Below, piece after piece: positions 49,741 to 61,881 of a stretch of DNA of 64,000 nt. Each line of letters starts with the position of its first letter. Positions within the stretch are counted from its first letter, which is position 1. The DNA comes from Rhyacophila brunnea (lineage: Eukaryota; Arthropoda; Insecta; Trichoptera; Rhyacophilidae), in contig JAGYXB010000135.1 of assembly GCA_022495005.1 (NCBI GenBank), positions 1,240,001-1,304,000 of the forward strand, given 5' to 3'. Under the pieces are notes generated by a model that saw only the letters and a program-made list of their open reading frames with translations, was not told the origin of the DNA and did no database searches. Position numbers and translations under genes: made by a program.

Positions 49741-50440
49741 CATCATCAGACACGTTGAGTACATAATAAATTTTAAATTCAGGACGTTCACAACATGACA
49801 TTTAGAATAAAAAATACAAGTAACCAGTTAAAGAAAAAACAAGTTAGATAAAAAAAACAAAGTAAAAATAGTTTTAGACAAAAGAAATAAAATTAAAAAA
49901 ACAAAAATAATTCAAAAAAATACAAATTAAACAATAAAATAGAATTTAAAAAACAGAATATATAATACATCTCTAGGGAGTGCATTGACCAACTGCACAG
50001 CCTCCACTATTGGTGCCTGGTGAGCCCTAACATGAGGAAACAGCTTTCACCCAAAATAGGTCATGGCTGCGACCACGCATGTAATTGACGGGTGCGTAAA
50101 AATTTAAATTTTCTAGAATATCGGTATTGAAAACGATACCACGTGAGAGCAGGGAAAAATGCTTTAAGAGCAGAAGTGACCTACCAGCTTCAAGAGAATG
50201 AAAGGCGATCATGCCTTGAAGAAAGTTAGTCGGAAAATACTCGTTTGTGAATATGTCAATAGGAAAATAATTATAAACTTTAAAATTAAGATGACGAAAA
50301 TTTTTTTTCCGAGCACGCTCAAAAACAAGCTTATAGGAAACCTCATAAGAACTCCAGACAATGGAGCCATACTCAAGAATACTACGTACTAACGACACAT
50401 AGAGTGTACGTAAAACAGTTGGATTCTTAATAAATAAATA
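49740..50440 (-). pseudogene. Jockey/CR1-type LINE, 5'-truncated reverse-transcriptase C-terminus plus 3' UTR
   Basis: The minus strand reads KNPTVLRTLYVSLVRSILEY, then GSIVWSSYEVSYKLVFERAR and, near its end, NYMRGRSHDLFWVKAV. The SLVRSILEYGSIVWSP-like and RSHDLF blocks are typical of the last part of Jockey/CR1-group reverse transcriptases. A frameshift after the Cys at 50027 continues as APIVEAVQLVNALPRDVLYI. An A-rich plus strand (T-rich 3' UTR on the minus) covers 49740-49980. The element is cut off near 50440, 25 bp before an opposite-strand RTE-like fragment. Confidence 0.85.
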
Positions 50441-50463
50441 ATAACCTATAGATTACAAAGATA

Positions 50464-50770
50464 GGTTATTTAAGAGGGTTTTTGGAGTAATAGAAGGTGA
50501 CGATAGCAAATGGTAAGCAAGGGACAACTATGAACTATACACGTTGTACAGTGACACCACTATCGTGTTATAGAGCATAGTGGAGTACCTCCGTTGGTCA
50601 AGACATGTCTCAAAGATATAAGACACTCAGCTACGCAAAATGCTTTTCTTTAATTTACCAGATGGAAAAAAGACCAATGAACTGAAGTGGTTGAATCGTA
50701 TATAAAGAAGCACATTATGTTCGGTGCTGAAATAACGAACAAAAGATTTAGAAAATGGATGAGAACATTC
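50464..50770 (+). pseudogene. RTE-like LINE, C-terminal reverse-transcriptase fragment
   Basis: Frame: RLFKRVFGVIEGDDSKW, a stop, then RDNYELYTLYSDTTIV, then VEYLRWSRHVSKI and KMLFFNLPDGKK. This matches the block order FERK..FGP / YNHELYELY / LRWLGH / LF..PEGKR of this LINE group. The following open frame to 50935 drifts away from any LINE match. Confidence 0.8.
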
Positions 50771-50997
50771 AAGTTGACCACACATAATAGTGTTTACTAT
50801 GATAAAGGTTCCATATTAAGATATAAGTATATAAACGAAAACTATTATAAAATACATAGAAATCACCATGTTTTTTTTTCAGCAGAATATAATATGACCG
50901 CACACAAGTATTACTTTTTACGAAAACTGTTTTAGGACGTTTCACTGGATTAAATACACATTTAAAAAAATATATTTTTCAGACTATGTATCTGTGT

Positions 50998-51696
50998 TAG
51001 AGGTGAGAAAACTGGTCGATTTTGAAGACTAAGTATACTTACTAGCAGTATAAAAAAATACTTAGTATCAAAACTTGTTCCAAAATACTAGTATTTGGAA
51101 TACTATATAAAGCGGTTGGCGTGCGTTTCTCTCTATATATACTATCTCTATTATACATAAGTCTCATACTAAACTGGATCTAAAAATTAACTCTATATTA
51201 GTATTTGAAATATCGGCATCAATAGAATCGCTAAAAATACACTGAGCTGGAGTTTTCGAAATTAACCATTTATTATAAAATTTTAAACACACTTTAAATT
51301 TATAAGTTGTTTTTATGTTATAATATTATTGTTAACATAAAATGAATAAGAATGATTTTTTTTATTATAAACTGCGTCACCTCTGTTACCTCACCACATT
51401 TCTGAGGGAATGATATGCTGCTACAGTAAATTTATGACATATTTGTTCATACATAAGATGATGTCATTCGCATGTATATACTAATAAATTAAAATATAAT
51501 TGCATTCAAGTGCTATCTCGTTCGCGTGCATTTAATGTCAATAGTATTGAAAGTCTACCAACTAGCCAGCGACTCGCGATGATAAATCATCGCAAGTTTT
51601 TTGGAACAAGTTTATGGGCCACACGTACTGAGTATGGGTAGTTTCATCCAATACTTGAGTACACAAACTAGTGACAGTATTTCCAACTCACCTCTA
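50998..51696. mobile_element. hAT-type MITE, pair member 2 (699 bp)
   Basis: TAGAGGTGAG and CTCACCTCTA are exact 10-bp terminal inverted repeats. The flanks ATCTGTGT (50990-50997) and CTCTGTGT (51697-51704) match in seven of eight bases, fitting an 8-bp hAT target duplication. It is collinear with 34900-35434 but carries an extra approximately 110 bp around 51465-51570 and a shorter extra stretch near 51262. Non-coding. Confidence 0.88.
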
Positions 51697-51704
51697 CTCT
51701 GTGT

Positions 51705-52297
51705 ATCTGTGGATTGTGAATAAAATATTATGACATGATTATTTTTTAAATTTTATAAATTTCGATGCGTCCGTAAATCGTTCGTTTCGGCCTGTTCATT
51801 TTATCGAACATATTTTTTCTAGCATCGAAAAGCTGAATCATTAAAATCAGCGTGACGTGAGCGAATTCAGTCAGAATGTAGTAAAGCAAAGCAAAAAACT
51901 TTTAGCGTCGCTAATTTATACCTGAGCGCGAGGGCTCATCCTGGTGGTGGGCGGTGCGAATAGTTATTTTTATTTTATTTTCGTTTTCCGCTACTAAGTG
52001 AAAAACCGTGTACCATCCTTACGGAGAGCTCTCAATCCAAGCTCGCCGTATTATATTTTGTGATCGATACGTAGCCGGTCTGTCAACCTGTTTGACTCGT
52101 ACATAAATATACAGAGTGGTTTTTGAAACTTTTGTTTTTGTTTTGCTACAATAAAACTACACTGTTCAATGCATGATTATTATACGTATGTTTTAAGCCG
52201 GTATTAGACTATAAAAGATCTTGGATAATAAAATATTTTATAAAAGTTATGTTTAAAACATAAACAACGAAATTATAGTAGCTTGTACTTATATATA
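51705..52297. other. Non-coding stretch with G+C-richer patch
   Basis: A patch at about 51900-52070 (gagcgcgagggctcatcctgg) is richer in G+C but has no recognisable frame. Confidence 0.4.
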
Positions 52298-52540
52298 CAC
52301 CCACGATGGTCGCGTGGCTTAAGCGCCGGCCTATAGTGTTGAGGGTCCCAGGTTCGAATACTGGGTCTGGCAAGTACACATATTGTTTTTCAATTTATGT
52401 ATGAGTCAGAGTATGGACCTAATAGGTTGAATAAGTGACTGACATCCGTTTCTCATAAAAATAAAATCTGTTAATACAAACCTCCACTCTGTGTAGGCCC
52501 ATATGATCCTATTAGGATCGGGCATGGTCGAAAGAAGTAC
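52298..52540 (+). mobile_element. tRNA-derived SINE family A, most complete copy
   Basis: The head acacccacgatggtcgcgtgg with taagcg (A box) and CCAGGTTCGAATACTGG (B box) resembles tRNA-Leu/Ser. The body blocks atggacctaataggttgaat, catccgtttctcataaaa, a cctccactctgtg block and a tattaggatcgggcatggtc end define the family, about 240 bp. Confidence 0.85.
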
Positions 52541-52742
52541 TTATATATACGCGTTGGCTTATAATATCGTGGATTCCAGGTTCGAAAGCTTATTTTCCAA
52601 TTTGTGTTTGGAATCAGATTAATACGTTGAGTAAATGGCTAACATCCATTTCTCGTAAAAAAATAAAAATAAAGGTAATAAAAACCTCCTCCCAGTGGAA
52701 TTCCATATGATCTTGTTAGGATTGGACATTGTAAAAGATAAG
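52541..52742 (+). mobile_element. tRNA-derived SINE family A, partial head
   Basis: It starts inside the head (atacgcgttggctt) and has CCAGGTTCGAAAGC as B box. The body continues in the same block order and ends ttaggattggacattg. It begins where the previous copy stops. Confidence 0.78.
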
Positions 52743-52923
52743 TCCTTTTTTGTAAAGTTATCTACGCAGTACTAAAATTATATATGATAAACCTGAACGA
52801 AGAACTGTTTCAGTAATTTATAATTCATATTATGTACAGTAAAAACATTATTGAAAATCCAGGGTTTCAAGGTTTTCTTTTTCAGGGTTTCTTTTATAAT
52901 AATACTAATTAACTAATTATTAT

Positions 52924-53159
52924 AACGCCCTCAATAGCCATGCGACTAACGTGATGGCTTAGAATGTCGTGGATCCCAAGTTCAAATCCTGGGTCTTGTA
53001 AAATATACATAATATGTTTTTGGAGTCAAAGTATGAACCAAATATGTTGAGCAAGTGACAACATCAATTTCTTGTAAAAATACAAATCTGTCAAAACAAA
53101 CATCCACCGCGTGGAAGCTCACATTATCATCTTAGGGTCGGACATGGTCGGAAAAAAAT
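52924..53159 (+). mobile_element. tRNA-derived SINE family A
   Basis: The head reads aacgccctcaatagccatgc and then AAGTTCAAATCCTGGGTC (B box). Body blocks are atgaaccaaatatgttgag, catcaatttcttg and cttagggtcggacatggtcgg. Third copy within 0.9 kb. Confidence 0.8.
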
Positions 53160-54845
53160 ATGACTATTTATTTGGTTAATCAACACAATTTTGTGCGGCC
53201 CGTAAGCTATGGGTTAAAATACAATACCACCAAATAAATTATTTTGAATTCACGCCCTTTTCTACAATTTTTAATTGTTAGTTATTTCATTATAAAATTA
53301 TAGAGAAAACTCTAAGTTTGCACATGAAAAAGATATCAATATAAATTTTAGTTGTATCAGCACAAAAAGACTTTTTGGTTGGGCGGGAGATAACCAAAAA
53401 AGTAAGTGGCACCCACCGTTTATTTTCGGAACTATAATGAAAATTCGCCCGAACCTGTACATATAGGAAAATTAATGAAACTTCTGTCTGATGTTAAATA
53501 TGTTATGTCCGTTATTGATGAATAATTATTATGCCAGTAACAGATTTATTCATTTAATAAACATCATCTATATGTCTGACTAGATAGATCATGAACAAAT
53601 AATCACGCCGTACATGCATCGTAAGTAAACAGGCTGAGTCATAAATCAATTTCGACACTGATTTACGTTGTGTCCCGTGAAATTATTTTCCTGGCTATTA
53701 TGTTTTCCAGTATACACGTTATTCTATATCGAAGCAGCGTCTGGGGAATGGCTGCAGCCGAAGGCTTTTTTGCCTCCGGATTTATTCATTTTTTTTTATT
53801 CTTTTGTTTCTTAGAAAATAAAGCGGGTGCCGTAATATGAGACGAGAGCAACGGATTGAATTTATATTTGCTGCTTTTTGCGGCGATAAACAAGTTTGGA
53901 TTGCAGCAGCCTAGCGTAAATTACCACTTGAAACCCGATTTCTTTCAGATATTTTTTTATGTCGGATCTAGGTTTAGGTAATACCTATAAGGTATTCCAA
54001 ACACGATTCACTACTTATTTAAAAATAAATAGACAAACAAAAAAAAAAACAAATAAATTGAGTATATAATGTATTTTTTTTATTTACATAGGTTGACATA
54101 AGTTTTTTTAATAATAATACTAGCTACCTAGTACTCCTTTTCATATATATATATCACTATTAAGTAATAACTAATTTGTAAATAAGTTGTTACTATTTAG
54201 CTTGCCCACTCCAAATTCATGCGTCTTAGAAGCGCAATTAATTTTAGACCCTAAATGCTCATTACGTTTACGTGGAAAACTTTAATAAATATGATACGGA
54301 TACAAATATTAAAAATAACATATTCTCTCACATGCGTTTAATTGTATCCAATATTTCCCTACACTCGAAAATCTTACTTCCTTTCAACCACCTGGTTATG
54401 AACATTCCATTATTTTTGCCTTAACCTGAAAACAGTTCTTTTTTGTCATTGATGAGAAGCAATTGTCAATCTTGTTAGTTATTGTGAATCCATGTAGGTT
54501 ATTTATTAGACTTCTCGTTATTTTATTAAAAAAAAACTAGAAAAAAGAATGTCGCATTCCGGCTTAATCTAATCTTAGGGGCTGAATAAAAATACAAGCA
54601 TCGTTGTCATCATAAATCGACGGTGAAAATACGTTTTATAAATTTAATATCGCTAAAATGTATTTATTTTTAATAACATTCTGTCAACTTTAACTGTCAT
54701 GTATACATAAACAGTATGTAATGACATTAAATGTCACGTTCTTTTATTTTTTTCAATCATGCATAAAGTAAATTGGTATCGGATTTTTCAAATAAAGAAT
54801 TTTAAAATTGGAATAACGGTACCGGTAGTGATTACATATAGATTA
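53160..54845. other. Non-coding stretch
   Basis: AT-rich with a G+C-richer patch at 53740-53930. No gene recognised. Confidence 0.4.
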
Positions 54846-56427
54846 CTAGCTGACCCGGCAAACGTTGTTCTGCCATATAAATTATTTCTAGTGAATATTT
54901 TGGTGGTTAAATAAAAAATAACGAATGTATCGTAAGTGTGTGGAGATGGGATCTATGACAGAAAAAGGAATGGAGCGCTGTAGACGATGACCGCCGATAA
55001 AAACAAAAAAAAACATCAACCATTCATTTTCTCAATTCAAAATGAGTAATGATGTTCATAATGAATGAATTACCTGTGACAGGATCTCGTTGATTAATGT
55101 TTATACAATACCCGTCTTGTCCCTTCCAGAAAATTAGCGGATATTGAGAGCGTCCTATGAACGGTGTGTGTCAGCGATGAACTCCAGATTATTGTTTCTT
55201 CTTCGAATCACGATTTCTCGCGTCGATGTGCGGTCGCCAACCATGATTCCAGCAATGTCGTCAACAACAGTCGCATTGAATCGACGTACGTGCTCTCTAG
55301 CTGGTGTTTTATCAGGATTGATGACAATAGCGTGATTGTCACTTTGCAATTCGTGCATGTGTGCTTTGAAGAATTTCAATAATTCATTGTGCTCATTCAA
55401 CAGGGCGTCCAGTTCGTCGACGATGCGCCTGGCATTAGGTGAATTGAGGCTATTGTAGCCGCAACGTGCATCCACATGATTGATGTCCTCACCGCCGCGC
55501 CCATGAAGTAGATTTGTAAAAATGTATGTGGTTCGTTTGGCATTGGCAGCAATGAGCCTACTTTGTGGTATACTTGGCCTTTGATTTTGAACGTAGAATG
55601 GAATTGTTGACCATTTGCCGCAGTATTGTGAACTATTTCTGTTGCTCCGAACGAAGTCATTTGAAGCATGAATTGAATGTGCGAATGGACTTCAGGAACA
55701 GGTTTGAATCTGGAACCGTGCCGATGAGCAAGCCGTTCAATGGTTCTGGTGTTATCTCAATTTCTGGTAGTTGCACTTTTCCTGATGCGCAACACATCCC
55801 GGCTGACTCATGTTTGAATTTGAGCGCATGAGAATGAGGACATTCTTTGTCCATAGCACCAATCAGCACTTTCAGATGAGCGGAATATTCAATATCTGGC
55901 TCGTACTCGAATGCGAGACGAAGGAACGAAGCAGATGTAAATGTTCGATGTACTTGTTGGCGTTGTCGGTCATTTGCTCTGCGTGTGTTAACTTCTAACC
56001 GGCGCGCTTGGCTCCGTTCCAATTGTCGTTGTTGATTTCGTTCAGCTCGTGCCTCTTGTGATTGAGATGCACGCAATTGCAACAATCTTACACGCACGTT
56101 TTTGTTATCTTGTTGGATTTGTTCATCTGTTCTTTCTGCTCTACTATTTCGCATGTTTGTTGCTTTATTCGTTCGACGGCCCAAATGGCCCCCCTTGCGT
56201 CTTGCTGGCATTGTGCACTATAATACACGCACATAAAAATAGATAAATTAAAATAAATCGTACAAAATTTTGCACGCATGCATGCATTCACACGTATGAA
56301 ATATACTTGTTGACCTATTCTCATACCTAAAAAATATACATAAAAAAAAATCATAAAAATCGGTCGAGCCATTTCGGAGGAGTTTGACCACAAACATCGT
56401 GACACGAGATTTTTATATATATAGAGA
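54846..56427 (-). mobile_element. Deleted Helitron, copy 2 (1582 bp)
   Basis: Minus-strand reading starts TCTCTATATATATAAAA (56427 downward) and ends CAGCTAG at 54846, between host A and T. It is a close copy of the element at 14233-16085, with the same 3' stem-loop (GGCAGAACAACGTTTGCC) and the same missing interior. About 270 bp of the 5' leader present in copy 1 are absent here and replaced by a short gcatgcatgcatgcgtgc-like stretch. Confidence 0.9.
55024..56211 (-). pseudogene. Helitron-like protein, N-terminal fragment with frameshifts (copy 2)
   Basis: It begins MPARRKGGHLGRRTNK and stays open for 184 codons, unlike copy 1, which stops after 27. Frame breaks follow near 55660 and near 55480-55490; the second is at the same site as in copy 1. 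The last frame holds INPDKTPAREHVRRFNA and IMVGDRTSTREIVIRRR, then stops at HRS (55155), with homology continuing out of frame to about 55024. The Rep nuclease and helicase are missing. Confidence 0.88.
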
Positions 56428-56524
56428 TTATCAGATAATACTACTGATTGTTTTAATATATAATATTGTCATAATATCTTTCTTTGATATAGTTTATCGA
56501 TGAGATATTTTATTAAATAATATA

Positions 56525-56700
56525 AAAGAAGAGTAAACAATTTCATATACCTTGGCTCAAATCTCAATGACTCCGGTAGCTACGAGAAGAAAATTTGACG
56601 AAAAACCCTATTAGCTGTCTAACCAAGATATGAAAAAATCGAAGCATCACAACAACTACTAAAAAACGCCATTGTGTTCAAACGTTTTATAAGATATTGA
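56525..56700 (+). pseudogene. RTE-like LINE, internal reverse-transcriptase fragment
   Basis: The frame RVNNFIYLGSNLNDSGSYEK corresponds to the V..F.YLGS...D.G block of RTE-type reverse transcriptases. The sequence continues with traces to about 56700. It lies 100 bp beyond the Helitron. Confidence 0.7.
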
Positions 56701-56936
56701 TACTTAAACATTCAGATAATCATATAGAAAGAGAATTAATGCTTTCAAGATATGGTACTGGCGGAGGATGCCCTCCATTTTATAGATGGTCAAGCATCTG
56801 TACTGGAAGAGCTTGGCATAATTGCAAGAAGTGTTCTCTAATTTTTCAGTCACTTGCTAAGAGATTCAAGCAGCCTGATAAAACATGTGATATTTGGTGG
56901 AGTAGAAAGGTGGAGGTTTTAAAGGTTTGTGCCTGA
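56697..56936 (+). other. 79-codon open frame, unrecognised
   Basis: Open frame with a Cys/Trp-rich stretch (RAWHNCKKCSLIF, CDIWWSRK), directly after the RTE-like fragment. I do not recognise it. It may be an exapted or degraded part of a transposon. Confidence 0.2.
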
Positions 56937-56939
56937 GGA

Positions 56940-59900
56940 TCACTTAATATAGATACTGATCATTATCCTCAGTAGTGATTCAAATGATAAAAAGATTAAG
57001 TTAAATAAAACTATGTGCCTAATAGCATTAATACCCTCAAATGTGTGTAATCACAGTCTACTTAATGCTAAATGTCGTATTTTATTCGAAAGTGTTTGTA
57101 CTTATTTTGTCTAAGCAGTAATGTATCTTAGGGATTTGTGTAATTTCTCAGTCTTATAATTTACACAGGCAGTAGTTGTTTTCTAGGCGAGCGACCATGT
57201 TTTATAAAACCCAGAGGAAATGGGAGGGCGCACACGACAACGAGGGACCTAATGGTTATGAACTTCTTATGTAATACGCATTAACGATAATAGGAGGGTC
57301 AAACGAGCAACCCTGCGTTTTCTGACCAGGCCATCTCAGCAAATAGACTCCCTTATGCCAAAGAAAAGGGACGCAGAATTTATGCGGTAACATAATAAAA
57401 TCTGAAATATGACGCATGAGAATACATTTAATATAAATTGTATGGACATTAATTGTATTACTTTATCTTAATAAAGTCATTTGTTATCAAAATATAATGT
57501 ACATATTATACTTACTTTCTATGTTACTTTATAATATTATTATTATACATTATTATATCAACCTTTTAAATAAAAATCAGTAATTTTATTATACACTAAT
57601 AAAACATCACCTTATAAAGCAATGTCAATTTCATAGATTGTAGGTATTATGCTGAAGATTTTATGGATAGGTTAAAAGCAAAAGAACTTATTTCCATCTT
57701 TTAAATACGCGTATAATAATAATGACAACGTTTGAAGGGGTTTTTACGTACATTAAAAATCTGTTTTATTATTATTACAATAATAGAATGTAAATGAGTG
57801 TAAATAAATGATTGGAATAAAATGATGATAACTTTTCCTTTAAAAGAGTTGAAGAGATTAGTTAGAGATTGTAATCCTTTTTCAAAGATAAATTGTTTAA
57901 AAATTGGTCGTTACTAATAAGTATCTCATTTTTATTCTGTTTCATATAAATACTTATTCATATTATTTTTAATAATTTTTTTTTCAAGAAACGTACTTTA
58001 TGAATCACCAATCCAATAATAAATTTTCAATAAGCTAAGTATTTATGTTTTAGTCAAATCTAGAGAATGAAGCAGATTAGCTAATAAAAGTTAAGCATAT
58101 GTACTTCTCTGTTCATTCTTTAAAATATAAATTAATACAGTACAAATTAAAGAATCATTTAGTTTTTTAATTGTAAATATCTTTAATAATAATATACTTA
58201 TTATAAATATTACAATTTTATATTTATACCAGCATTCATAGTAAAATAAACATGTTCTTTATATATGTATAAAAGAATAATTTTATTTAATATTTAACAA
58301 ATATACGATTATATAAAATAATAAAAATACAGAGTAGGGTTCATACTTATCATTATTATCTAAAAGCTCTTTGCATTTTTGATCGGCCGTAACGTTTATG
58401 AGAGGCGTATACCACAGCCTCCGTCGTTATAGTCACATCTCAGATCTGTTTAAAGCCAGTGTAATGGTTTCATTTCCCGTTAAGAAAAACACTCACCACC
58501 CTTTTGGGATTGAGTTGTCGGAAGTATCGTAAAATTTCTGACCAGGGTGCTGTAGAAATGTCCAGCAATAATAATGTTCAGTGTACTTTACTCACTACCC
58601 ACTATTCTATTATAATTTGGTCTCGTATATTGCATTTCGAAAGCATTCTTTATTTGAAATTACTAAAGTGCTAATCGTAATACCTACTATCATGCTGTAT
58701 AATTTGAGTATGTATGAAGTAAATAAAAATACTTTTCAGTTTTAGTATTTTTGTGAATAATCGTGATAAGCACAGTATCAGAATTATATTTTATTCCAAA
58801 TAACTCTAAAGCAGTATAACAATCAATAGAAAATTAAGTTCTTTAAAATTACAGAATTTAATTCTCTTCATAGTAAAGTTGTTCTATTGACATGTTTAAT
58901 ACTTCCATATAGGCACTCAAGTATCGCAGTGAATGAATTTATATTTGAATACCTACTCAACTTCATTATTCATAATATTATTATGTTGATTTTTTTATAA
59001 TGTATTTTTAGTATTTCGATTTCTAATTCGATAATAATTTGTATTTTATTTTATTACAAGTGTGCTCAATTTTATTGTTAAGTACACTTTATATGCATGC
59101 GATATTTCAAAATAATTAAATATTTTTTTTATAATATATATAACTCTACAACCCGATGTGTATCTTGGCCGCCTTACAAACTACTTCTGTACTACCTACT
59201 ATTACAAAACTTTACTATTCACCCCTAGCGGGCACCTTATATATAAGTTATTTACATTCATATAAATGTATATATTATTATAATATATTCCTATAGTTAT
59301 TAGTTTTAAATCAATCAGTATCTATGTAAGTAAAAAATACTTGATCATAAAATTGTTTTTATATTTTTGATACTTATTGATAATTCATTGAATAATTTAT
59401 ATTGTTATTTTTAACTTTGAAAATATAATTGTCAAAAATTAAATCATTTGGATTAAGATTAATTTATAAACACGATGAAAGCTTATCGTGGCTTTAGGTA
59501 CCCCTTCGTAGATAATATATTATTTCATTTGTTTTAAGGCAGGCAATTCCTTCAGATTTAGCAACGTACAAAATAGTAAGGCTAAGGTTTATGAGAGTGG
59601 TTTAACTAAAGCGACAGCACTCTTGTGAGCAACTAAATTTACGTCTTCGCCAAGGAACAACAGCGGTGTTTCTTGTATTTTACAGCACCCGCGAAACGGC
59701 GTCGGCGTCGGTGGCGTCGTCGTCGTCTCCCTAGTACACCGTACCTGTGTTTAATGGTCTATTCAAAAACTAAATTTCAAAATACACTTACCATACACAT
59801 ACGCAATTAGAAGGCTCCGATCGAGTTAATGACTACAATCAGTTATTTTTTTCCTTTCATATGTGTTGGTTCCGACGTAAAGTATATTTAACTTTCTGGA

Positions 59901-61407
59901 TCAATAAAATTGAGCGTAATCGACATTTTAGAGAAATTAATTAGCTTGTGGGGTAATGGGGTAAGATTATTTAGAACACAATATATCAGCAAAACGGCAC
60001 GCGCAGCTAGTATCAGTATGCCTTCAGATGATTTGATGCACCGTCCCGAGTATTGCCAACTCATATCGAAGATTTTTTTCCAGATGAAACACGTATAATA
60101 ACAAGTTATTTGATATAAAACACGATAGATATAATTCTGATTTCACATTCAGATAAAAGGTAATTTTCATTTTTATATTTTGAATGAATTTATTCCATGT
60201 ACAGTAAAAAAAATGCTATGTGGCGCAATTTTGTTGAATGTTGTATTAGTAAATTTTAAGTTTAATGATTTTAACCAGTCAAATATCATCATATTATATA
60301 TCAGTAAACCATACATCCTTTACCTAACTCTTTTTTGTATGAATTTTCTGTGCTATTTAAAAATCATGTAAGTATTTAAAACTTTATCTGTAGCGTCCGA
60401 AGTCCGTAGTGGTAGTTATTTTGTATATAAAATATAAAATATCATCCATAAGTATTTTTAGCTTTGTTTAATTTATTATAAAAATATTAAATAGTATTTT
60501 TTTAATAAATGTCTTTGTTTTGGAACTAAACTATATATAAAAAAAAATTTTTTAGTTATAGTAATAGGTTTTTAATGAATACTTTATTTGGCTAGAAAGA
60601 AAGCGCGTGTGTTTTTCTTATCAATGATTATGTTATAAGAATAAAAAACCACTTTATTAAATTAATTTAATTAAACTAGTTCAGTGCGTAATAAGAAGAT
60701 GTTTATCAAGAATATGTTATTGAAAAAAATAATTACAATTGGTCAACACGAAAAATAGGCACTAACGCATGGATTATGTATGATATTACTTTTACATGCA
60801 TTATTGTATTTAAATAATGTAAGCATGTTTTAATGAATTAAAATGATAACTATAATTTATTTTACAAGGTTTTTTTAATATACGTCAATATCGTTAAACC
60901 ATGGACTTTTTTGATACTTATATGTATAACATTCTTTTTTCATAACAGAATTAAGGCAAAACACAGCGGAATGTTTTAGTCGAGTTTGAATTGGGGCAAA
61001 AAACAGAAAGTCACATTTTTAGTGTCTTATTATAAATCATAAAGCTCTGTATTTCACACTCTCTCTCTCATAAAACTATTACTCGAAACGTAACAAAAAC
61101 AAGCAACCCTTTCGTCCAACGAAAAATATTTTTTCAGCTGCGACCGTTCCTTTTTACGCTATTGTGTGGGAGGCTTCTCTACTTAGCTTTACGATTTCTA
61201 CTTTTCGCGTGGGGAATACAATGCGACTGTCCGCGTACGCACATTGGATTTATCCCTCGGACCGAAAAGGATACTTGGACCTTTGTTCGCAAGTTCGCCT
61301 ATCATATAGCTCACATACTAGACAATGTTCGTACACAATAATATTGTGAAATATATTATTCGCTACAACTTTTTTCGTTGTAGTTTATATTATTATAGCG
61401 TAACGAC

Positions 61408-61409
<2 letters not shown>
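56940..61409. other. Non-coding stretch
   Basis: AT-rich DNA with G+C-richer patches at 57180-57370, 58380-58560 and 59640-59740. No recognisable gene or RNA. Short open frames at 59910-60098 and 61164-61349 are unassigned. Confidence 0.4.
59697..59730. repeat. GTC/GGC triplet-rich tract
   Basis: gcgtcggcgtcggtggcgtc continues into gtcgtcgtctcc in an otherwise AT-rich region. Such CpG-rich triplet tracts are common near promoters and 5' UTRs, but no gene start can be shown. Confidence 0.6.

Positions 61410-61440
<31 letters not shown>
61409..61440. repeat. (TA)n microsatellite
   Basis: Run of TA dinucleotides interrupted once by tgta. Confidence 0.95.
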
Positions 61441-61647
61441 GGTTTATATTATTTCGAGCAATACACCATTAAAAAATCGTCTAAATAATATTAATTATGC
61501 TTCAAATTAATATTATTTTTAAATACAAATGACATAGTCACAAAATTATTCATGCAAATTGAATTTGATATACATCGCAGGTATATCAAATTTCATCAAA
61601 GTAAAGCGACCAGTTTTATATTAAGATCAAAGCAATGACTTTACAAT

Positions 61648-61881
61648 ACGTCCACGATGTAAAATGGTGGTAAATTATCAGTCTTTAATGTCATTGATCC
61701 CGAATTCAAATCCCGGGTCTGACAATAAAAATACATGCTGTTTTTATGTATATATCCCATACTATGGACCTAATATGCTGAGTAAGTGACTAATATTTGA
61801 AACTAAAATCTATTAATACAACCTCCAATCTGTAGAGGCCTATATGAATGTCGTAGGATCAAACACGTTTATAATAAGTAT
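61648..61881 (+). mobile_element. tRNA-derived SINE family A, last copy
   Basis: The head tacgtccacgatg leads to GAATTCAAATCCCGGGTCTG as B box. The body has tatggacctaatatgctgag, acctccaatctgtagaggcc and gtcgtaggatcaaacac, in family order. Confidence 0.78.

Noticed and set aside
59790..59850. Minus-strand segment ending in a strong GTAAGTG donor
   Set aside because: Very short, without coding similarity or a convincing acceptor; single donor words are expected by chance in 64 kb.
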